From Rhodanobacter sp. ANJX3 (lineage in GTDB: Bacteria > Pseudomonadota > Gammaproteobacteria > Xanthomonadales > Rhodanobacteraceae): DNA of 64,000 nucleotides. This document shows, one piece after another, positions 44,451-54,000 of this stretch. Position 1 is the first letter of the stretch. Every line of letters begins with the position of its first letter. A program made the position numbers and the translations under genes. A model generated the notes under the pieces. That model was not told the origin of the DNA and ran no database searches. It saw only the letters and a program-made list of their open reading frames with translations. The stretch covers positions 496,001 to 560,000 of the forward strand of contig NZ_JACHCM010000002.1 of the NCBI RefSeq assembly GCF_014200755.1, given 5' to 3'.

Positions 44451-46565
44451 ATGAAAGTAGAAGGATTCTACCGGTCGATTGCGGCCGCCCTGGTCGCGCT
44501 TGTCATCCTTGCCAGCGCGGCCGTCACCAGCTGCAGTACCGATGGCTCCGCCTCGAAGCGAGCCGTCGAGACAGGGGTATCGCCCACGGCGGATAGTCCG
44601 TCGGCGACGGCCAGCCCCGGCGTGGCGGCCCTGGTCATCTACAATGCCAATGTCGTGACCATGGACGACAACAACGCTTCCGCTCAGGGTGTCGCGGTCG
44701 GGCCCGCCGGCCGGATCATGAAGGTGGGCACCAACGCGCAGGTGCTAGGGCTGGCCGACAAGAATACGCAGCGGGTGGATCTGCGCGGCGCGACGGTGTT
44801 GCCGGGGTTTATCGACCCGCATTCGCACATGGCCGGTTATGCGATGTACAACGATCCAGAGCACTGGACCGACGTCTCCAACGTCAACGTGCTTTTCAAG
44901 CCTTTGCCGGGCACGCCCGGATGCCTCGACGCGAAGGATTACCAGCACTGCTTCGTGCCGGTACAGACACAGCAGGATGTGACGGCGCGGATCAAGGCGG
45001 CCGTGGCGAAAATTCGGCAGTCGGGGTCGCAGATCGATCCGCTGCCGGTGCTGGCCTTCAACTACGACGCATCGCGCCTGGGCCACGGCGCCGGCTGCAG
45101 CAAGCCGGATGGCCTCGGCCTCGATTGCGAAACCTTCGAAAACGGTCTGGCACGACCGCAGCTCGATGCCATCGCGCAGGACCTCCCGATCTACGTCACC
45201 AGCGAGTCGGGTCACATTTCCTATGTCAACACCAGGGCGTTGCAGATGCTCAATATCTGCAACACCTCCGTGGCATCCGGTGGGTGCCACGCGCCCACCA
45301 CCAATCCCACTGTCGAGTCCCAACTTGCCGAGAAGGGGCAGCTCGACGAGGATCTGTCGCTGTACGCCACCGGCAAGATGCAGGGATTGGTACTCCATCG
45401 CTATGCCGGCCTGGCGGAAACGCTGTTGCAGAAGGCCGCCACAATCTATGCACAACACGGCTATACGCTGGCCCAGGAAGGCGCCGCGACGATCGGCGAT
45501 ATCGGGCTCTACAACAACGTTCTAAAAAACTGCCTGCCGACGAAGTGTCCCTTCCCGCTGTCCGCGGCCATGGTGGCCTATGACGACAGCAGCCCCGATT
45601 TTTCGTCCGTCGTCGCCACCGGTGCGGCGGGCCGAACCCTGGTGGGCAGCAACCCGCTGCTCACCGTGGCAATGCTGAAAAGCTTCACCGACGGATCGCC
45701 GCAGGGCTATACCGCTTTTCTCAACTCGCCTTACATGCAGGTGTTTGCGCCGTTCACCAACGGCGGCATCTTTCCGCAGCCGTATGTCGGCCTGCCCGAT
45801 CTGAGCGAGCAGCAGATTCAGCAGCGCCTGTACGCCGCGCATGCCGCCGGCTTTCCGATGCTGATCCACCAGATCGGCGATGCCGCGATCGGCAATGCGG
45901 TGCGCGCGGTGATGGCCTCGGCCACCAAGGACCACTCGGTGCCGCCGCCGGGCACGCACGACGTGATGCTGCATGCGCCGATGATCACCACGGCACAGCT
46001 CGATCAGTTGAAGACGCTGAACCCGGGCGTAGTGGTCAGCATCATGTCGACCAACGTGTATTACTACGGCCTGCCGGAATGCCAGCAGGTGCTGGGCCCG
46101 CAGCGCACGATGAACATCTACCCTGCCCGTGCAGTGCGCGACCGCGGCCTGCATCTCACCTTGCACAGCGATACGCCAGTGACGCCGCCTTACCCACTGT
46201 TCGAGATCTGGGTGGGCGTGACGCGGCAGACCCAGCAGCCCCCGTGGTACCCGAACCGCAACACACGGACCTGCCCTGTGGTCTTCGCCAACAACCCGGC
46301 TTACCCGGGCGACGAGCGCATCAGCATTCTGGATGGCATAAAAGCGTTCACCACCAATGCCGCCTGGCAATACGGCATGACCGATCGCGGCAGCCTCGCC
46401 ACCAGCAACGTCGCCGACATGGTGATTCTGTCGAGCAATCCGCTCGATCCCTCGGTCGTCGCCAACCCCAACCTGCTGCAGAACATCCGCACCCTGGCCA
46501 CGGTGAGCTACGGCCGCTACATCCCCAACCCCACCGCCAATCAACCGCCGGTTTGGCCGAACTAA
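44451..46565 (+). CDS. Amidohydrolase family lipoprotein (YtcJ-like)
   Basis: 704 residues. Lipobox-like AAVTSC after the signal helix, then an amidohydrolase (Amidohydro_3) fold. Metal-binding and family features are VLPGFIDPHSHMAGYAMYND, FPMLIHQIGDAAIGNAVRA, VMLHAPMITTAQLDQL, LHLTLHSDTPVTPPYPLFEI, and the closing GSLATSNVADMVILSSNPLD. YtcJ-like enzymes are predicted metal-dependent hydrolases of amides or formamides. The ATG at 44451 has AGGGG 7 bases upstream; an earlier in-frame Met (44382) is less likely. Envelope location is suggested by the lipobox. Substrate unknown. Confidence 0.9.
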   Translation: MKVEGFYRSIAAALVALVILASAAVTSCSTDGSASKRAVETGVSPTADSPSATASPGVAALVIYNANVVTMDDNNASAQGVAVGPAGRIMKVGTNAQVLGLADKNTQRVDLRGATVLPGFIDPHSHMAGYAMYNDPEHWTDVSNVNVLFKPLPGTPGCLDAKDYQHCFVPVQTQQDVTARIKAAVAKIRQSGSQIDPLPVLAFNYDASRLGHGAGCSKPDGLGLDCETFENGLARPQLDAIAQDLPIYVTSESGHISYVNTRALQMLNICNTSVASGGCHAPTTNPTVESQLAEKGQLDEDLSLYATGKMQGLVLHRYAGLAETLLQKAATIYAQHGYTLAQEGAATIGDIGLYNNVLKNCLPTKCPFPLSAAMVAYDDSSPDFSSVVATGAAGRTLVGSNPLLTVAMLKSFTDGSPQGYTAFLNSPYMQVFAPFTNGGIFPQPYVGLPDLSEQQIQQRLYAAHAAGFPMLIHQIGDAAIGNAVRAVMASATKDHSVPPPGTHDVMLHAPMITTAQLDQLKTLNPGVVVSIMSTNVYYYGLPECQQVLGPQRTMNIYPARAVRDRGLHLTLHSDTPVTPPYPLFEIWVGVTRQTQQPPWYPNRNTRTCPVVFANNPAYPGDERISILDGIKAFTTNAAWQYGMTDRGSLATSNVADMVILSSNPLDPSVVANPNLLQNIRTLATVSYGRYIPNPTANQPPVWPN

Positions 46566-46569
46566 GCAC

Positions 46570-46757
46570 GGGGTCAGGTTGGACGACCGCTGATTTCCCC
46601 GACACTCCGTGCAAGGACAATCCTTGCATGGAGGTGTTCGATGGAAACGCGTCAGCGGTTCACGCCGGCGTTCCAACGCGCAGCAGCCGAGTCGCCGGTG
46701 CCTGCGGCTTCCGCGAGCGTGGGTTCGCACAGAGCACGGTCGAAATCTGACCCGGTC
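46570..46757. repeat. MITE/REPIN-like palindromic element
   Basis: A long imperfect hairpin centred at 46619: TGCAAGGA-CAA-TCCTTGCA is perfect, and complementarity extends outward with mismatches to ACCGCTGA / TCAGCGGT (about 46585-46665). It is bracketed by GGGTCAGGTT (46571-46580) and CTGACCCGG (46749-46757). The outer ends resemble the RAYT terminal repeat GGTCAGGTTCACTT, so it may be a non-autonomous relative. Confidence 0.6.
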
Positions 46758-46775
46758 GTCTCTGCTCGTTTTCGC

Positions 46776-46991
46776 TCAGAGCTTCTGCGCTTCGATCCGG
46801 TCGAAGACTTCCCGCACGGCAAGCGCCGCGTTGAACACGACTTCGCCCAGGGTCGACACGGTCTGCGGATGCAGGGGCTCGTCACAGCCGACCGTGATCA
46901 CGTCGCCATGCGCCGTAATCGTCCGAAGCAGCGTGTTGAGCTCGTCGAGCTGGTCGACGGTGACTCCGAAAACAAGGCGTTCTTCCGTCAT
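46776..46991 (-). CDS. Small hypothetical protein divergent from XRE gene
   Basis: 71 residues from ATG 46991 (strong GGAGGAGG 7 bases upstream): MTEERLVFGVTVDQLDELNT onward, ending NAALAVREVFDRIEAQKL. Helical with a glycine-rich middle. I do not recognise a family. It is divergent from the XRE regulator across about 115 bp holding repeated CAGATAT sites, so it is likely under the same regulator. Confidence 0.72.
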   Translation of the reverse strand: MTEERLVFGVTVDQLDELNTLLRTITAHGDVITVGCDEPLHPQTVSTLGEVVFNAALAVREVFDRIEAQKL

Positions 46992-47040
46992 GGCGTTCCT
47001 CCTCCGGTGATATCGCGAATAAGCCTCCACACAAAAAAGA

Positions 47041-47074
47041 ATATCTGTTTTTCAGATATTTGAAAAGCAGATAT
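47041..47074. promoter_or_regulatory. Three CAGATAT half-sites, candidate XRE operator
   Basis: ATATCTG-TTTTT-CAGATAT (47041-47059) is a perfect 7-bp inverted repeat, and a third CAGATAT lies at 47068-47074. The array sits between the divergent 46776-46991 and XRE genes and could let an XRE dimer control both. Seen directly; function inferred. Confidence 0.6.
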
Positions 47075-47105
47075 AGCGTCATGGCTGTCGTTTCGGATAG
47101 CCGCC

Positions 47106-47387
47106 ATGCCCGCCAAGTCCATACATAAGGATGAGTATTCGGTACTGCTGCGCCGCCTGCGCGAGCTCCGCACCACGGCCGGCATGACCCAAGTAGACCT
47201 GAGCACAGCACTGCAGCGCCCTCAATCCTACGTCAGTGACGTCGAACGTGGCTCACGCCGGATGGACTTGCTGCAGTTGCGCGAACTCTGCAATGCCTGC
47301 GGCAGTTCGCTGACCGACTTCGTCGATGAATTCGAACAGGAGTTGGATCAAGTAAGACCAGTACGCAAACCGCCAAAGCGACCCTAG
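47106..47387 (+). CDS. XRE-family HTH transcriptional regulator
   Basis: 93 residues. The Cro/C1-type HTH is LLRRLRELRTTAGMTQVDLS TALQRPQSYVSDVERGSRRM, ending LTDFVDEFEQELDQV with a basic tail. It is similar in size and layout to the XRE at 18478-18744. The membrane-protein paralogue starts 80 nt downstream on the same strand, probably co-transcribed. Repeated CAGATAT sites upstream point to autoregulation. Confidence 0.93.
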   Translation: MPAKSIHKDEYSVLLRRLRELRTTAGMTQVDLSTALQRPQSYVSDVERGSRRMDLLQLRELCNACGSSLTDFVDEFEQELDQVRPVRKPPKRP

Positions 47388-47467
47388 CCCGATAAGTGAA
47401 TCTGGGGTGGCACGGTTTCGGGCACGCAAGTAAACCTTGCCAAAGTTTCAACAGGGAGGACGCAGAA

Positions 47468-48109
47468 ATGGAATCATCGGTACTCACGTTCGCAGCGCTG
47501 AATGAGAAGATCGAGGCGTTGCCGCTTCATCCGTCTTATCAATTCTCGCCATCCCGCAAGGCAAAATGGGGCATCGCACTAGCTGCCATCGCAGGGGCAA
47601 TGGCACTCATACTCGGCAAAGTACTGCCGGCGAAATCTTGGGTATTGGCGCTGCTCATCGTGCTGCTGATCATCGAAATCGTGGGGCTCATCCTTGTCGC
47701 TATCGCAGAGCTGCCCGGCATAAAGCTCACACCAACCGCCGAGCGGCGCGAATTCGCCGAGATCCTGGACTTCGACATGCCACATTACGATGGCCTGATC
47801 GTATGGCTGAGCACATTCCCGCGCGAACGTCTGGAAGCAATGAGCGCCTTCGCCAGCCACCGCACCCTGCGAGTGCAAAGCAAGCTCCCCCTACTGACTG
47901 GCAATTTGGACAAGCTGGGCGCCCTGCCTGTCTTCGCAGCTCTTGTTATCCAGTTCAAAGATCTGCAATGGCCGCCACAGCCAAGCTGGAGTGAAGTCAT
48001 CCTGTTCGGCGCACTGATGTTCGTCTATTGGCTAACCATGTTGCAGGTCGGGGCACGCCTTCGGTTGGAGCTGTACGACATGCTGCTGACGAAAGCACTG
48101 ACGGCATGA
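47468..48109 (+). CDS. Four-TM membrane protein, paralogue B of the XRE-linked module
   Basis: 213 residues, full-length paralogue of the protein at 17111-17749 (about half of positions identical by eye). Shared motifs: KAKWG, FAE-LDFD-PH, KLP-LTG---KLGALP, QFKD-QWPP. Two hydrophobic pairs flank a hydrophilic middle that probably faces the cytoplasm. GGAGG 8-12 bases before the ATG fixes the start. It follows an XRE gene directly. No family name known to me; the duplication with XRE suggests a conserved regulated membrane unit. Confidence 0.85.
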   Translation: MESSVLTFAALNEKIEALPLHPSYQFSPSRKAKWGIALAAIAGAMALILGKVLPAKSWVLALLIVLLIIEIVGLILVAIAELPGIKLTPTAERREFAEILDFDMPHYDGLIVWLSTFPRERLEAMSAFASHRTLRVQSKLPLLTGNLDKLGALPVFAALVIQFKDLQWPPQPSWSEVILFGALMFVYWLTMLQVGARLRLELYDMLLTKALTA

Positions 48110-48202
48110 CATTGCTGCAATCGAGATTGGGAAAATAAGCGAGCCGGACCACGTTACTGCCCCTCAAGGTGAGGCAATGCAGGGAATTTCGGGAAAATCA
48201 TC

Positions 48203-48598
48203 ATGCCAACAACTAATGGTCGCACCGACGAAAACAAAAAACGCATTCTTGCCAAGTACCGACTGCATCCGGTTATACACACCTGTTTGCTCCATGGAAA
48301 AACCGTGGAATGCTGCTGCGGGGATAAGCTCAACGTTGGTGATACCGATGCCCAGTATCATCAATTCGACGTGATCGACCCCAGAAGTGGTACGGCTGTC
48401 GATACTCTCTATGCTGGCCAAGGTTGTGCCAAAGCATTTGAGCGGTTGTCGCAGGTATCAGGGGTATCATCGATAACATTGCTGCCACTGTTCAATCCGT
48501 TGCAACCACCCCAAGGCGGAGGCGGAGGCGGCGGTCATGGGCAGCCGGTCACACCGTTCCCATGGCGCCCATCGAGGTTGAGCAGGCCATCAACCTGA
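48203..48598 (+). CDS. Hypothetical protein, Gly-rich C-terminus
   Basis: 131 residues: MPTTNGRTDENKKRILAKYR onward, with Cys/His residues CLLHGKTVECCCGDKLNVGD and a poly-Gly stretch near the end (PPQGGGGGGGHGQP). The cysteine cluster could bind a metal or be redox-active. It overlaps the start of the next gene by 37 nt in another frame, suggesting translational coupling. Accessory base composition. No family recognised. Confidence 0.6.
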   Translation: MPTTNGRTDENKKRILAKYRLHPVIHTCLLHGKTVECCCGDKLNVGDTDAQYHQFDVIDPRSGTAVDTLYAGQGCAKAFERLSQVSGVSSITLLPLFNPLQPPQGGGGGGGHGQPVTPFPWRPSRLSRPST

Positions 48599-48924
48599 CA
48601 CTTATTTGCTGGAATTCGCCACCGAAATCAGGAGGCGTTTTCTCCACGTTACTGGAAAAAATACGTCGTGCTCCAAGCCAACCTTTGATGGATTGGGAGG
48701 TTAGATCTATCAATACCGCGATTGGCACTCGCGGAGGGACGCTAACGGCTAGGTTGGCTATATTGCGTGTAAACAATCCGAAGCTGAGGCACTACGCTTT
48801 TCCCGCAATTGCTGCGGTTTGCAGAGCGAGGCGATACGGTTGGGGAAAACAATCAATAACAATCTGCAATGACGTTCTAAAGAACCTGGTCAATTCGCGT
48901 GAAATCAGCCAACGCGCCGCGTAG
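48562..48924 (+). CDS. Hypothetical protein overlapping its upstream neighbour
   Basis: 120 residues, MAPIEVEQAINLTLICWNSP onward, basic, with RLAILRVNNPKLRHYAFPAI AAVCRARRYGW. No family recognised. It begins inside the end of the 48203-48598 gene and ends 78 bp before a HEPN-like gene on the same strand. The three may form one accessory operon. Confidence 0.55.
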   Translation: MAPIEVEQAINLTLICWNSPPKSGGVFSTLLEKIRRAPSQPLMDWEVRSINTAIGTRGGTLTARLAILRVNNPKLRHYAFPAIAAVCRARRYGWGKQSITICNDVLKNLVNSREISQRAA

Positions 48925-49002
48925 CTGAGCTCTATAACTACTCATCCAAGCAGACGGCTACGCTCTTAATCGAAACGTTGGGCAACTCAGCAAGGTTCAT
49001 CC

Positions 49003-49815
49003 ATGGCCTCTAACATTGAACGATACAAGAAAGACTTCGAGCGCCTGCGTAGACAAGGCGGTCTTTTACAGCAAGCTTTTACGCGCGACATCTATGGAAA
49101 GAGGTATGAAGCCGCCGTACTCGAGTCGTGCAAAGGCGACAAGAAGGTCGCAAAGTCTCGTTTGGACGCCTTGCCAAATTTCGATGAAACCTATCAAGCC
49201 TGGTATTCAGAAAGCATCGTATTACTTAAGCAAGTGCTGCCTGACAGATTGAATGACTTCGTTCGCTTATATGAGAAACCAAAAGGGCGTAAAGAAATCA
49301 GCTTCGAAAATTACCGGATAGAGGACGCGCTGCAGGGACTACAAGTCACGCGACTTGGTGAGGTTCTAACTGATTCAAGCGCAGCAATGCCACATTTGAA
49401 ACAGCAGATCGCAATCCTGGACTCTTTGAGCAGCAGATTCGAGAGTTCTCTTTACGATATTCGACAAATGGTCCAAGCAGATTTGCTTGACGATGAGCTT
49501 GAGGCCGCGCGTGAGCTCTTGAAACACAAATTCTTGCGCGCGGCTGGAGCTGTTGCGGGCGTAGTGCTGGAGAAGCACCTATTGGAAGTTTGCAACAACC
49601 ACAATGTCAAGATTGCTAAGAAAAATCCAACGATCTCAGATTTAAACGAGGCGCTAAAGAGCGCATCCGTGATTGGCACTCCAGAGTGGAGATTCAATCA
49701 ACACCTCGGCGATATAAGAAATTTGTGTGATCACAATAAAAGCAAAGATCCAACATCGGACCAGGTTAGCGATTTGATTGATGGTGTTGCAAAGGTAACT
49801 AAGTCCATTTTTTAA
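49003..49815 (+). CDS. HEPN-like protein with long helical N-terminus
   Basis: 270 residues, almost entirely helical. The C-terminal domain ARELLKHKFLRAAGAVAGVV LEKHLLEVCNNHN and R239-NLCD-H244 (LGDIRNLCDHNKSKDPT) fits the DUF4145/HEPN-type pattern with an R-x4-H active site. The N-terminal 150 residues are a separate coiled or bundled region. HEPN domains often act as RNases in toxin-antitoxin, Abi or phage-defence systems. AT-rich, beside two unknown genes and a REP transposase. The HEPN assignment rests on motif and fold pattern. Confidence 0.72.
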   Translation: MASNIERYKKDFERLRRQGGLLQQAFTRDIYGKRYEAAVLESCKGDKKVAKSRLDALPNFDETYQAWYSESIVLLKQVLPDRLNDFVRLYEKPKGRKEISFENYRIEDALQGLQVTRLGEVLTDSSAAMPHLKQQIAILDSLSSRFESSLYDIRQMVQADLLDDELEAARELLKHKFLRAAGAVAGVVLEKHLLEVCNNHNVKIAKKNPTISDLNEALKSASVIGTPEWRFNQHLGDIRNLCDHNKSKDPTSDQVSDLIDGVAKVTKSIF

Positions 49816-50041
49816 AGGCTGCTTAAGCTTCATCAAAGCAAATGCGTGAAAAGACGCGTGCCGCTTACGTCCAGCGTTAGGCATCAATCAGAAGCATTCT
49901 ATGCGCGTGGATTTGGCCGTCTGCAAAAAAAACTAGTCACCCTCGTTCAAGAACCTTGGTCGATCAGCGCATCACAGATCATGACGCGGTTGGTGGCAAC
50001 GAAACGGAGGAGGCGTCGACGCGGCTATGAGCCAGAAACGT

Positions 50042-50853
50042 GGTCAGGTTCACTTTCCGACTGGCGGAGAGGGCTGACACCGACAAAACCCAGTGACCGT
50101 CGACGCTATCAAGAGGACGCGCCCACGTCGATCCTCAGGCAATGGCCAGACAACCTCGACTCGACTTGCCCGGTATTCCGCAACACGTTGTCCAGCGAGG
50201 CAACAACCGTCTACCCTGCTTTCTCGATGACGCCGATCGACGACGTTACCTGACCCTGCTGGGCGAGGCGTTACTCGACACGGACTGCAAACTGCACGCC
50301 TACGTATTGATGGACAATCATGTTCATCTGCTAACCACGCCGCCGAAGATCGGTGCGGTTGCTCGCCTCATGCAAAAACTGGGGCTCGGCTACGTCGGCC
50401 AGTTCAACGCCCGTCATCGGCGCACCGGGACATTGTGGGAAGGGCGCTACAAGGTCAGCCTGGTCGATAGCGAAAGCTATGTGCTGCACTGCCACCGCCA
50501 TATCGATCTCAATCCCGTTCGTGCCCGCATGACGGATGATCCGACAACCTTCCCGTGGTCCAGCTGCGCCAGCCATTGCGGCCTTCGCCAAGAGGCCACT
50601 CTCTCGCCGCATCCGCAATACACCACGCTCGCCGCCACTCCGGAAGCTCGCGCCGAAGCCTACCGCCAGCTCTTACACGAAGCCCTATCCGACGACGACC
50701 TGAAAGCCATCCGAACCTACCTGCAACAACAACGGGCCTTGGGTCGCGATGACTTCCGCGCGATGGTCGAAGCCAAGACCCACGCTTCCCCGGCGTCAGG
50801 CCCGCGCATCGCCCACCTCACCCAAATTCAAACGACCGTAAGTGAACCTGACC
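50042..50853. mobile_element. RAYT element with 14-bp terminal inverted repeats
   Basis: GGTCAGGTTCACTT (50042-50055) and its exact complement AAGTGAACCTGACC (50840-50853) flank most of the transposase gene; the right copy lies inside its 3' end. Partial copies occur at 43995-44007 and 46571-46580. This is the arrangement of a RAYT gene with flanking REPs. Confidence 0.7.
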
Positions 50854-50873
50854 CTGTTTCGGCGCAGCAATGA
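50142..50873 (+). CDS. REP-associated tyrosine transposase (RAYT, Y1/HuH)
   Basis: 243 residues. Y1 transposase fold: MARQPRLDLPGIPQHVVQRG NNRLPCFLDD, the HuH metal motif H60-V-H62 in YVLMDNHVHLL, and TGTLWEGRYKVSLVDSESYV LHCHRHIDLNPVRARM. Tyr113 is a candidate catalytic tyrosine; the usual family RYIELNPVRA is here RHIDLNPVRA. RAYTs nick and join single-stranded REP DNA and are thought to spread REPs. Flanking 14-bp inverted repeats and REP-like doublets in the window support this. Standard length. Confidence 0.92.
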   Translation: MARQPRLDLPGIPQHVVQRGNNRLPCFLDDADRRRYLTLLGEALLDTDCKLHAYVLMDNHVHLLTTPPKIGAVARLMQKLGLGYVGQFNARHRRTGTLWEGRYKVSLVDSESYVLHCHRHIDLNPVRARMTDDPTTFPWSSCASHCGLRQEATLSPHPQYTTLAATPEARAEAYRQLLHEALSDDDLKAIRTYLQQQRALGRDDFRAMVEAKTHASPASGPRIAHLTQIQTTVSEPDPVSAQQ

Positions 50874-50959
50874 AACACAGTGTGGAGGAGGGCAAACTTA
50901 TTTGTCCGCATGACGAGACGACAGACGCGACAGCAAGTTATCAACGCTTCGTTTGGTGT

Positions 50960-51006
50960 GAAAAACATGAGACCCGGCACACAGCGTGTCGGGTCTCATG
51001 TTTCAC
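50960..51006 (-). terminator. Rho-independent terminator of the beta-solenoid gene
   Basis: A 13-bp perfect stem AACATGAGACCCG/CGGGTCTCATGTT (50964-50976, 50990-51002), extended by four more pairs including one wobble, with an ACAGC loop. Read on the minus strand it is followed by TTTTT and lies 25 bp past the stop of the 51031-54417 gene. Confidence 0.88.
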
Positions 51007-51030
51007 AATGACAATCGGTCTCGCGCTTGA

Positions 51031-54000
51031 TTACGCTGCGGCCGCCAGATGCAGATGCTCGGTCGGCGATGAGGCCGTCAGCAAGCTGTCCATCGCCATG
51101 CCTTGGCTTTCGGTATGAAAAGCAGCCATGGCGTGCACAAGGGCATGGAGGTCAGGCATGCCTGCTGTACTTTCACTGTGGATGGCATCAGCGCTCGATG
51201 CATACTTCGAATGGGAAGAAGCGAGCGGGGCCATTGCAGCGGTTTGCGACGGTGGGCTATAGCCGCCATTGTCTCCTGGCGGCAGATCCGGATCGGGAGC
51301 GGACCAGTATGAGCCGCCATCACCGGCACCAGTCACGGTATCTTCAGAATTGTTTTGCCCGAACACAATGGAACTGTTCGTTGCTGTTACGGCGTCGTTT
51401 GTACCCGTAATCGCCAGCGAGTCGTCATCGCCACCCTTGATCTGATCGTTGGATCCAACGATCGTGAGCGACGTATCATCGGCCACGGTGATGGTAGCGT
51501 TGCTGACGTTTATCGTGTTGCCATACCCCGTGACATTCAACTGACTGCCGTCCGCCCCGGTAAAAGTGTCGCCCGAACCACTGATGACGAAATTTCCCAA
51601 GTCGGCGGTGATGCTGCTGCTCGTCAAACTGATCACTGTCGCGTCGGTTATGCTTGATCCGCCCAGTGCGAGCGTTTGCCCCGATCCGGTCAACGTGTTG
51701 CCTGCACCTATCGCCGTAGCACTTCCGCCTGTTGTGAAAAAATCGATGGACTTGTCCGTGGCCGATATCGTGTCACCCACGCCGTGGATCTCCAGACTGT
51801 CTCCTGTCTGGCCGTCGATGAAAGCAATCGCTGCATTGGATGCGTTTAACTTATTTCCCGTGCCTGAAATCGAGATACTGTTGTCGCCACCGTCCAGCGG
51901 GCCGTTGAATGTGATGCTGCTATTGGTTCCACTGACGAAATCATCCGATCCTGTGAGGAGGATGACGTCCTGATTACCACCCAAAATAGCGTTGGTGTCG
52001 CCATTGATAGTGAACATCGTCTTGTCTCCGAGAGCGATGGCACCTTGCGTGACCGAGAGTGATTCTCCCGGAACATCTTGTTCTTCATCACTGAACGTAA
52101 GCGTGCTTCCAGCCGCTGCGGTAAACGTATTGTTTCCGTTGACGATTTGAAAGCTGTCTCCATTGGATGCGATGATCTGATCATTGTCTAATTCAAGTAT
52201 CGCGCTGACGTTGGCCCCCACGTTGATGGTGCTGTTCTCGATATACACATCAAAATTGCTACCGCTGACGAGATTGAGCTGGCCACCTTCAAGGGCGTTA
52301 ATGGTATTGCCTGAGCCCGAAACATTGAGCGTGTCGTCGCTGGTGCTGTCCAAGTCAATGGTGTTGTTTGATCCATTGATCGTTGTCGTTCCCATTGCCT
52401 CAAGCTCAAAGTTTGCGCCAGATACAGTCAACGTATTTCCGGTTCCACTGTATATCGAGTAGTAGCCGCCGCTGCCAGCGGAAACCACATTGTTGGAGCC
52501 GGTAATCTCAAAATAATTGCTGCCAGCCGTACTCGTATAGGTGTTGTTGTCACCTGTCAGACCAAAGGAGCTAGTACTGCTGCTTGAGCCGCTGTAGGTG
52601 TTGTTGTCTCCTTTAAGGTTAAAGGCGCTACTCGCGCTTATGATCGTGTTGCCCGAACCATTGAGCGTGTCGCCACCATAGGTGCTGTCGTTGAACGCGA
52701 CGGTAACGGTTCCATTGGATTCGTTGATGGTGTTGAGACCCACAAAACCGCCTGTCGTCGTCGGTGCGTTCAAAGTGACCTGGCTGCCATCGCCCACCGT
52801 GGCGGTGTTGAAACCGCCCGCGATGTTGAGCTGGGTATTGGCGCCACCGTTGAACGTAAGAGACATCCCATTGAGCGCGAACTGACTGCCCACGCCCGCA
52901 TTGACGGTCAAGCCAGAGCCATTGATTGTCTCGCCTGTGCTGCCTGACGCGGCGGCAACGGTGCTTTCATAGGCTTGTGTAGCGTTAAGCGTTTGATTGT
53001 TGCCATTCATCTGAATGGTGTTCAAAACCGGACTTTTAGCGTCGGTCAAGGTAACGCTTGAGCCGTCACCGTTGATGACGATGGTGTTACCCGCGGTGCT
53101 TATCGTTTCGTTCTGACCGGTAACGGTAAGCGTTGTGTCGGAATTGTCGGATAACGTGAAAACGTTATTGTTTCCGATTGCAGTTGTTTCGGAACCCGGG
53201 TCTAGGGTAATTACATCATCTGACCCGTCCAAATTAATGCCAAGTGATTCTTCATTGGCCATGGCGACCTGCATATTGCTTGCGTCAATATCCAGGTCAG
53301 CATAGTCACTGCTTAATTGTATTGTTGAATCATTTGAACCGTCCGAAGCGACGGGGATGGTGGTAGCCTCGCCAACGCTGCGAACACTTCCATCCGGGTT
53401 GATGAAAAAGAAGTTCTCGGAATTGTCCGAAGAGTTGAACACAACGCAGCTGGCGTCTTGGCCGGTTCCGCCCTGTGGAACGCCGCAATTGAATCCAGTA
53501 ATTGCGAGATTCTCATCTATCTGGAGATCGCTTAACGCGCTTGCGCCGCTTGCAATGGAAGATGTCGTCAGCCCAAGCTGATCGAAATTAACAGTAACGC
53601 TGCCTCCATCGGCTGCAGAGACAGCTTGATTTAAATCAAATGCGCCATATAAATCGTTATACGTTATTTCTGTGTCGGGTGTCTTTCCCGTCGGGTCAGA
53701 TGGATTGGCATATCCAGATGGATTTGCCAAGGACATGTAATTGGCAGCGGATTGAATATTCGCTGCATTGGTTATATCAATTGTGCCATCTGATAGTGTG
53801 TTGATGCCGGCCACTTGGCTCGCGTATGGATCGGCCGCGATGGCCGCAGCGAGCTGGTCTTGAGTGAGTGGCGCACCACCATTGGCCGCAACCGCTGCGC
53901 TGAGATTGGCGTTATAACCGGCAATGTTCGCTCTCCCTTCATCGTCAAGGTGGGCGAGAACATTTGTGTTAATTATAGATGTTAATGTGGTGCCAGCAGG

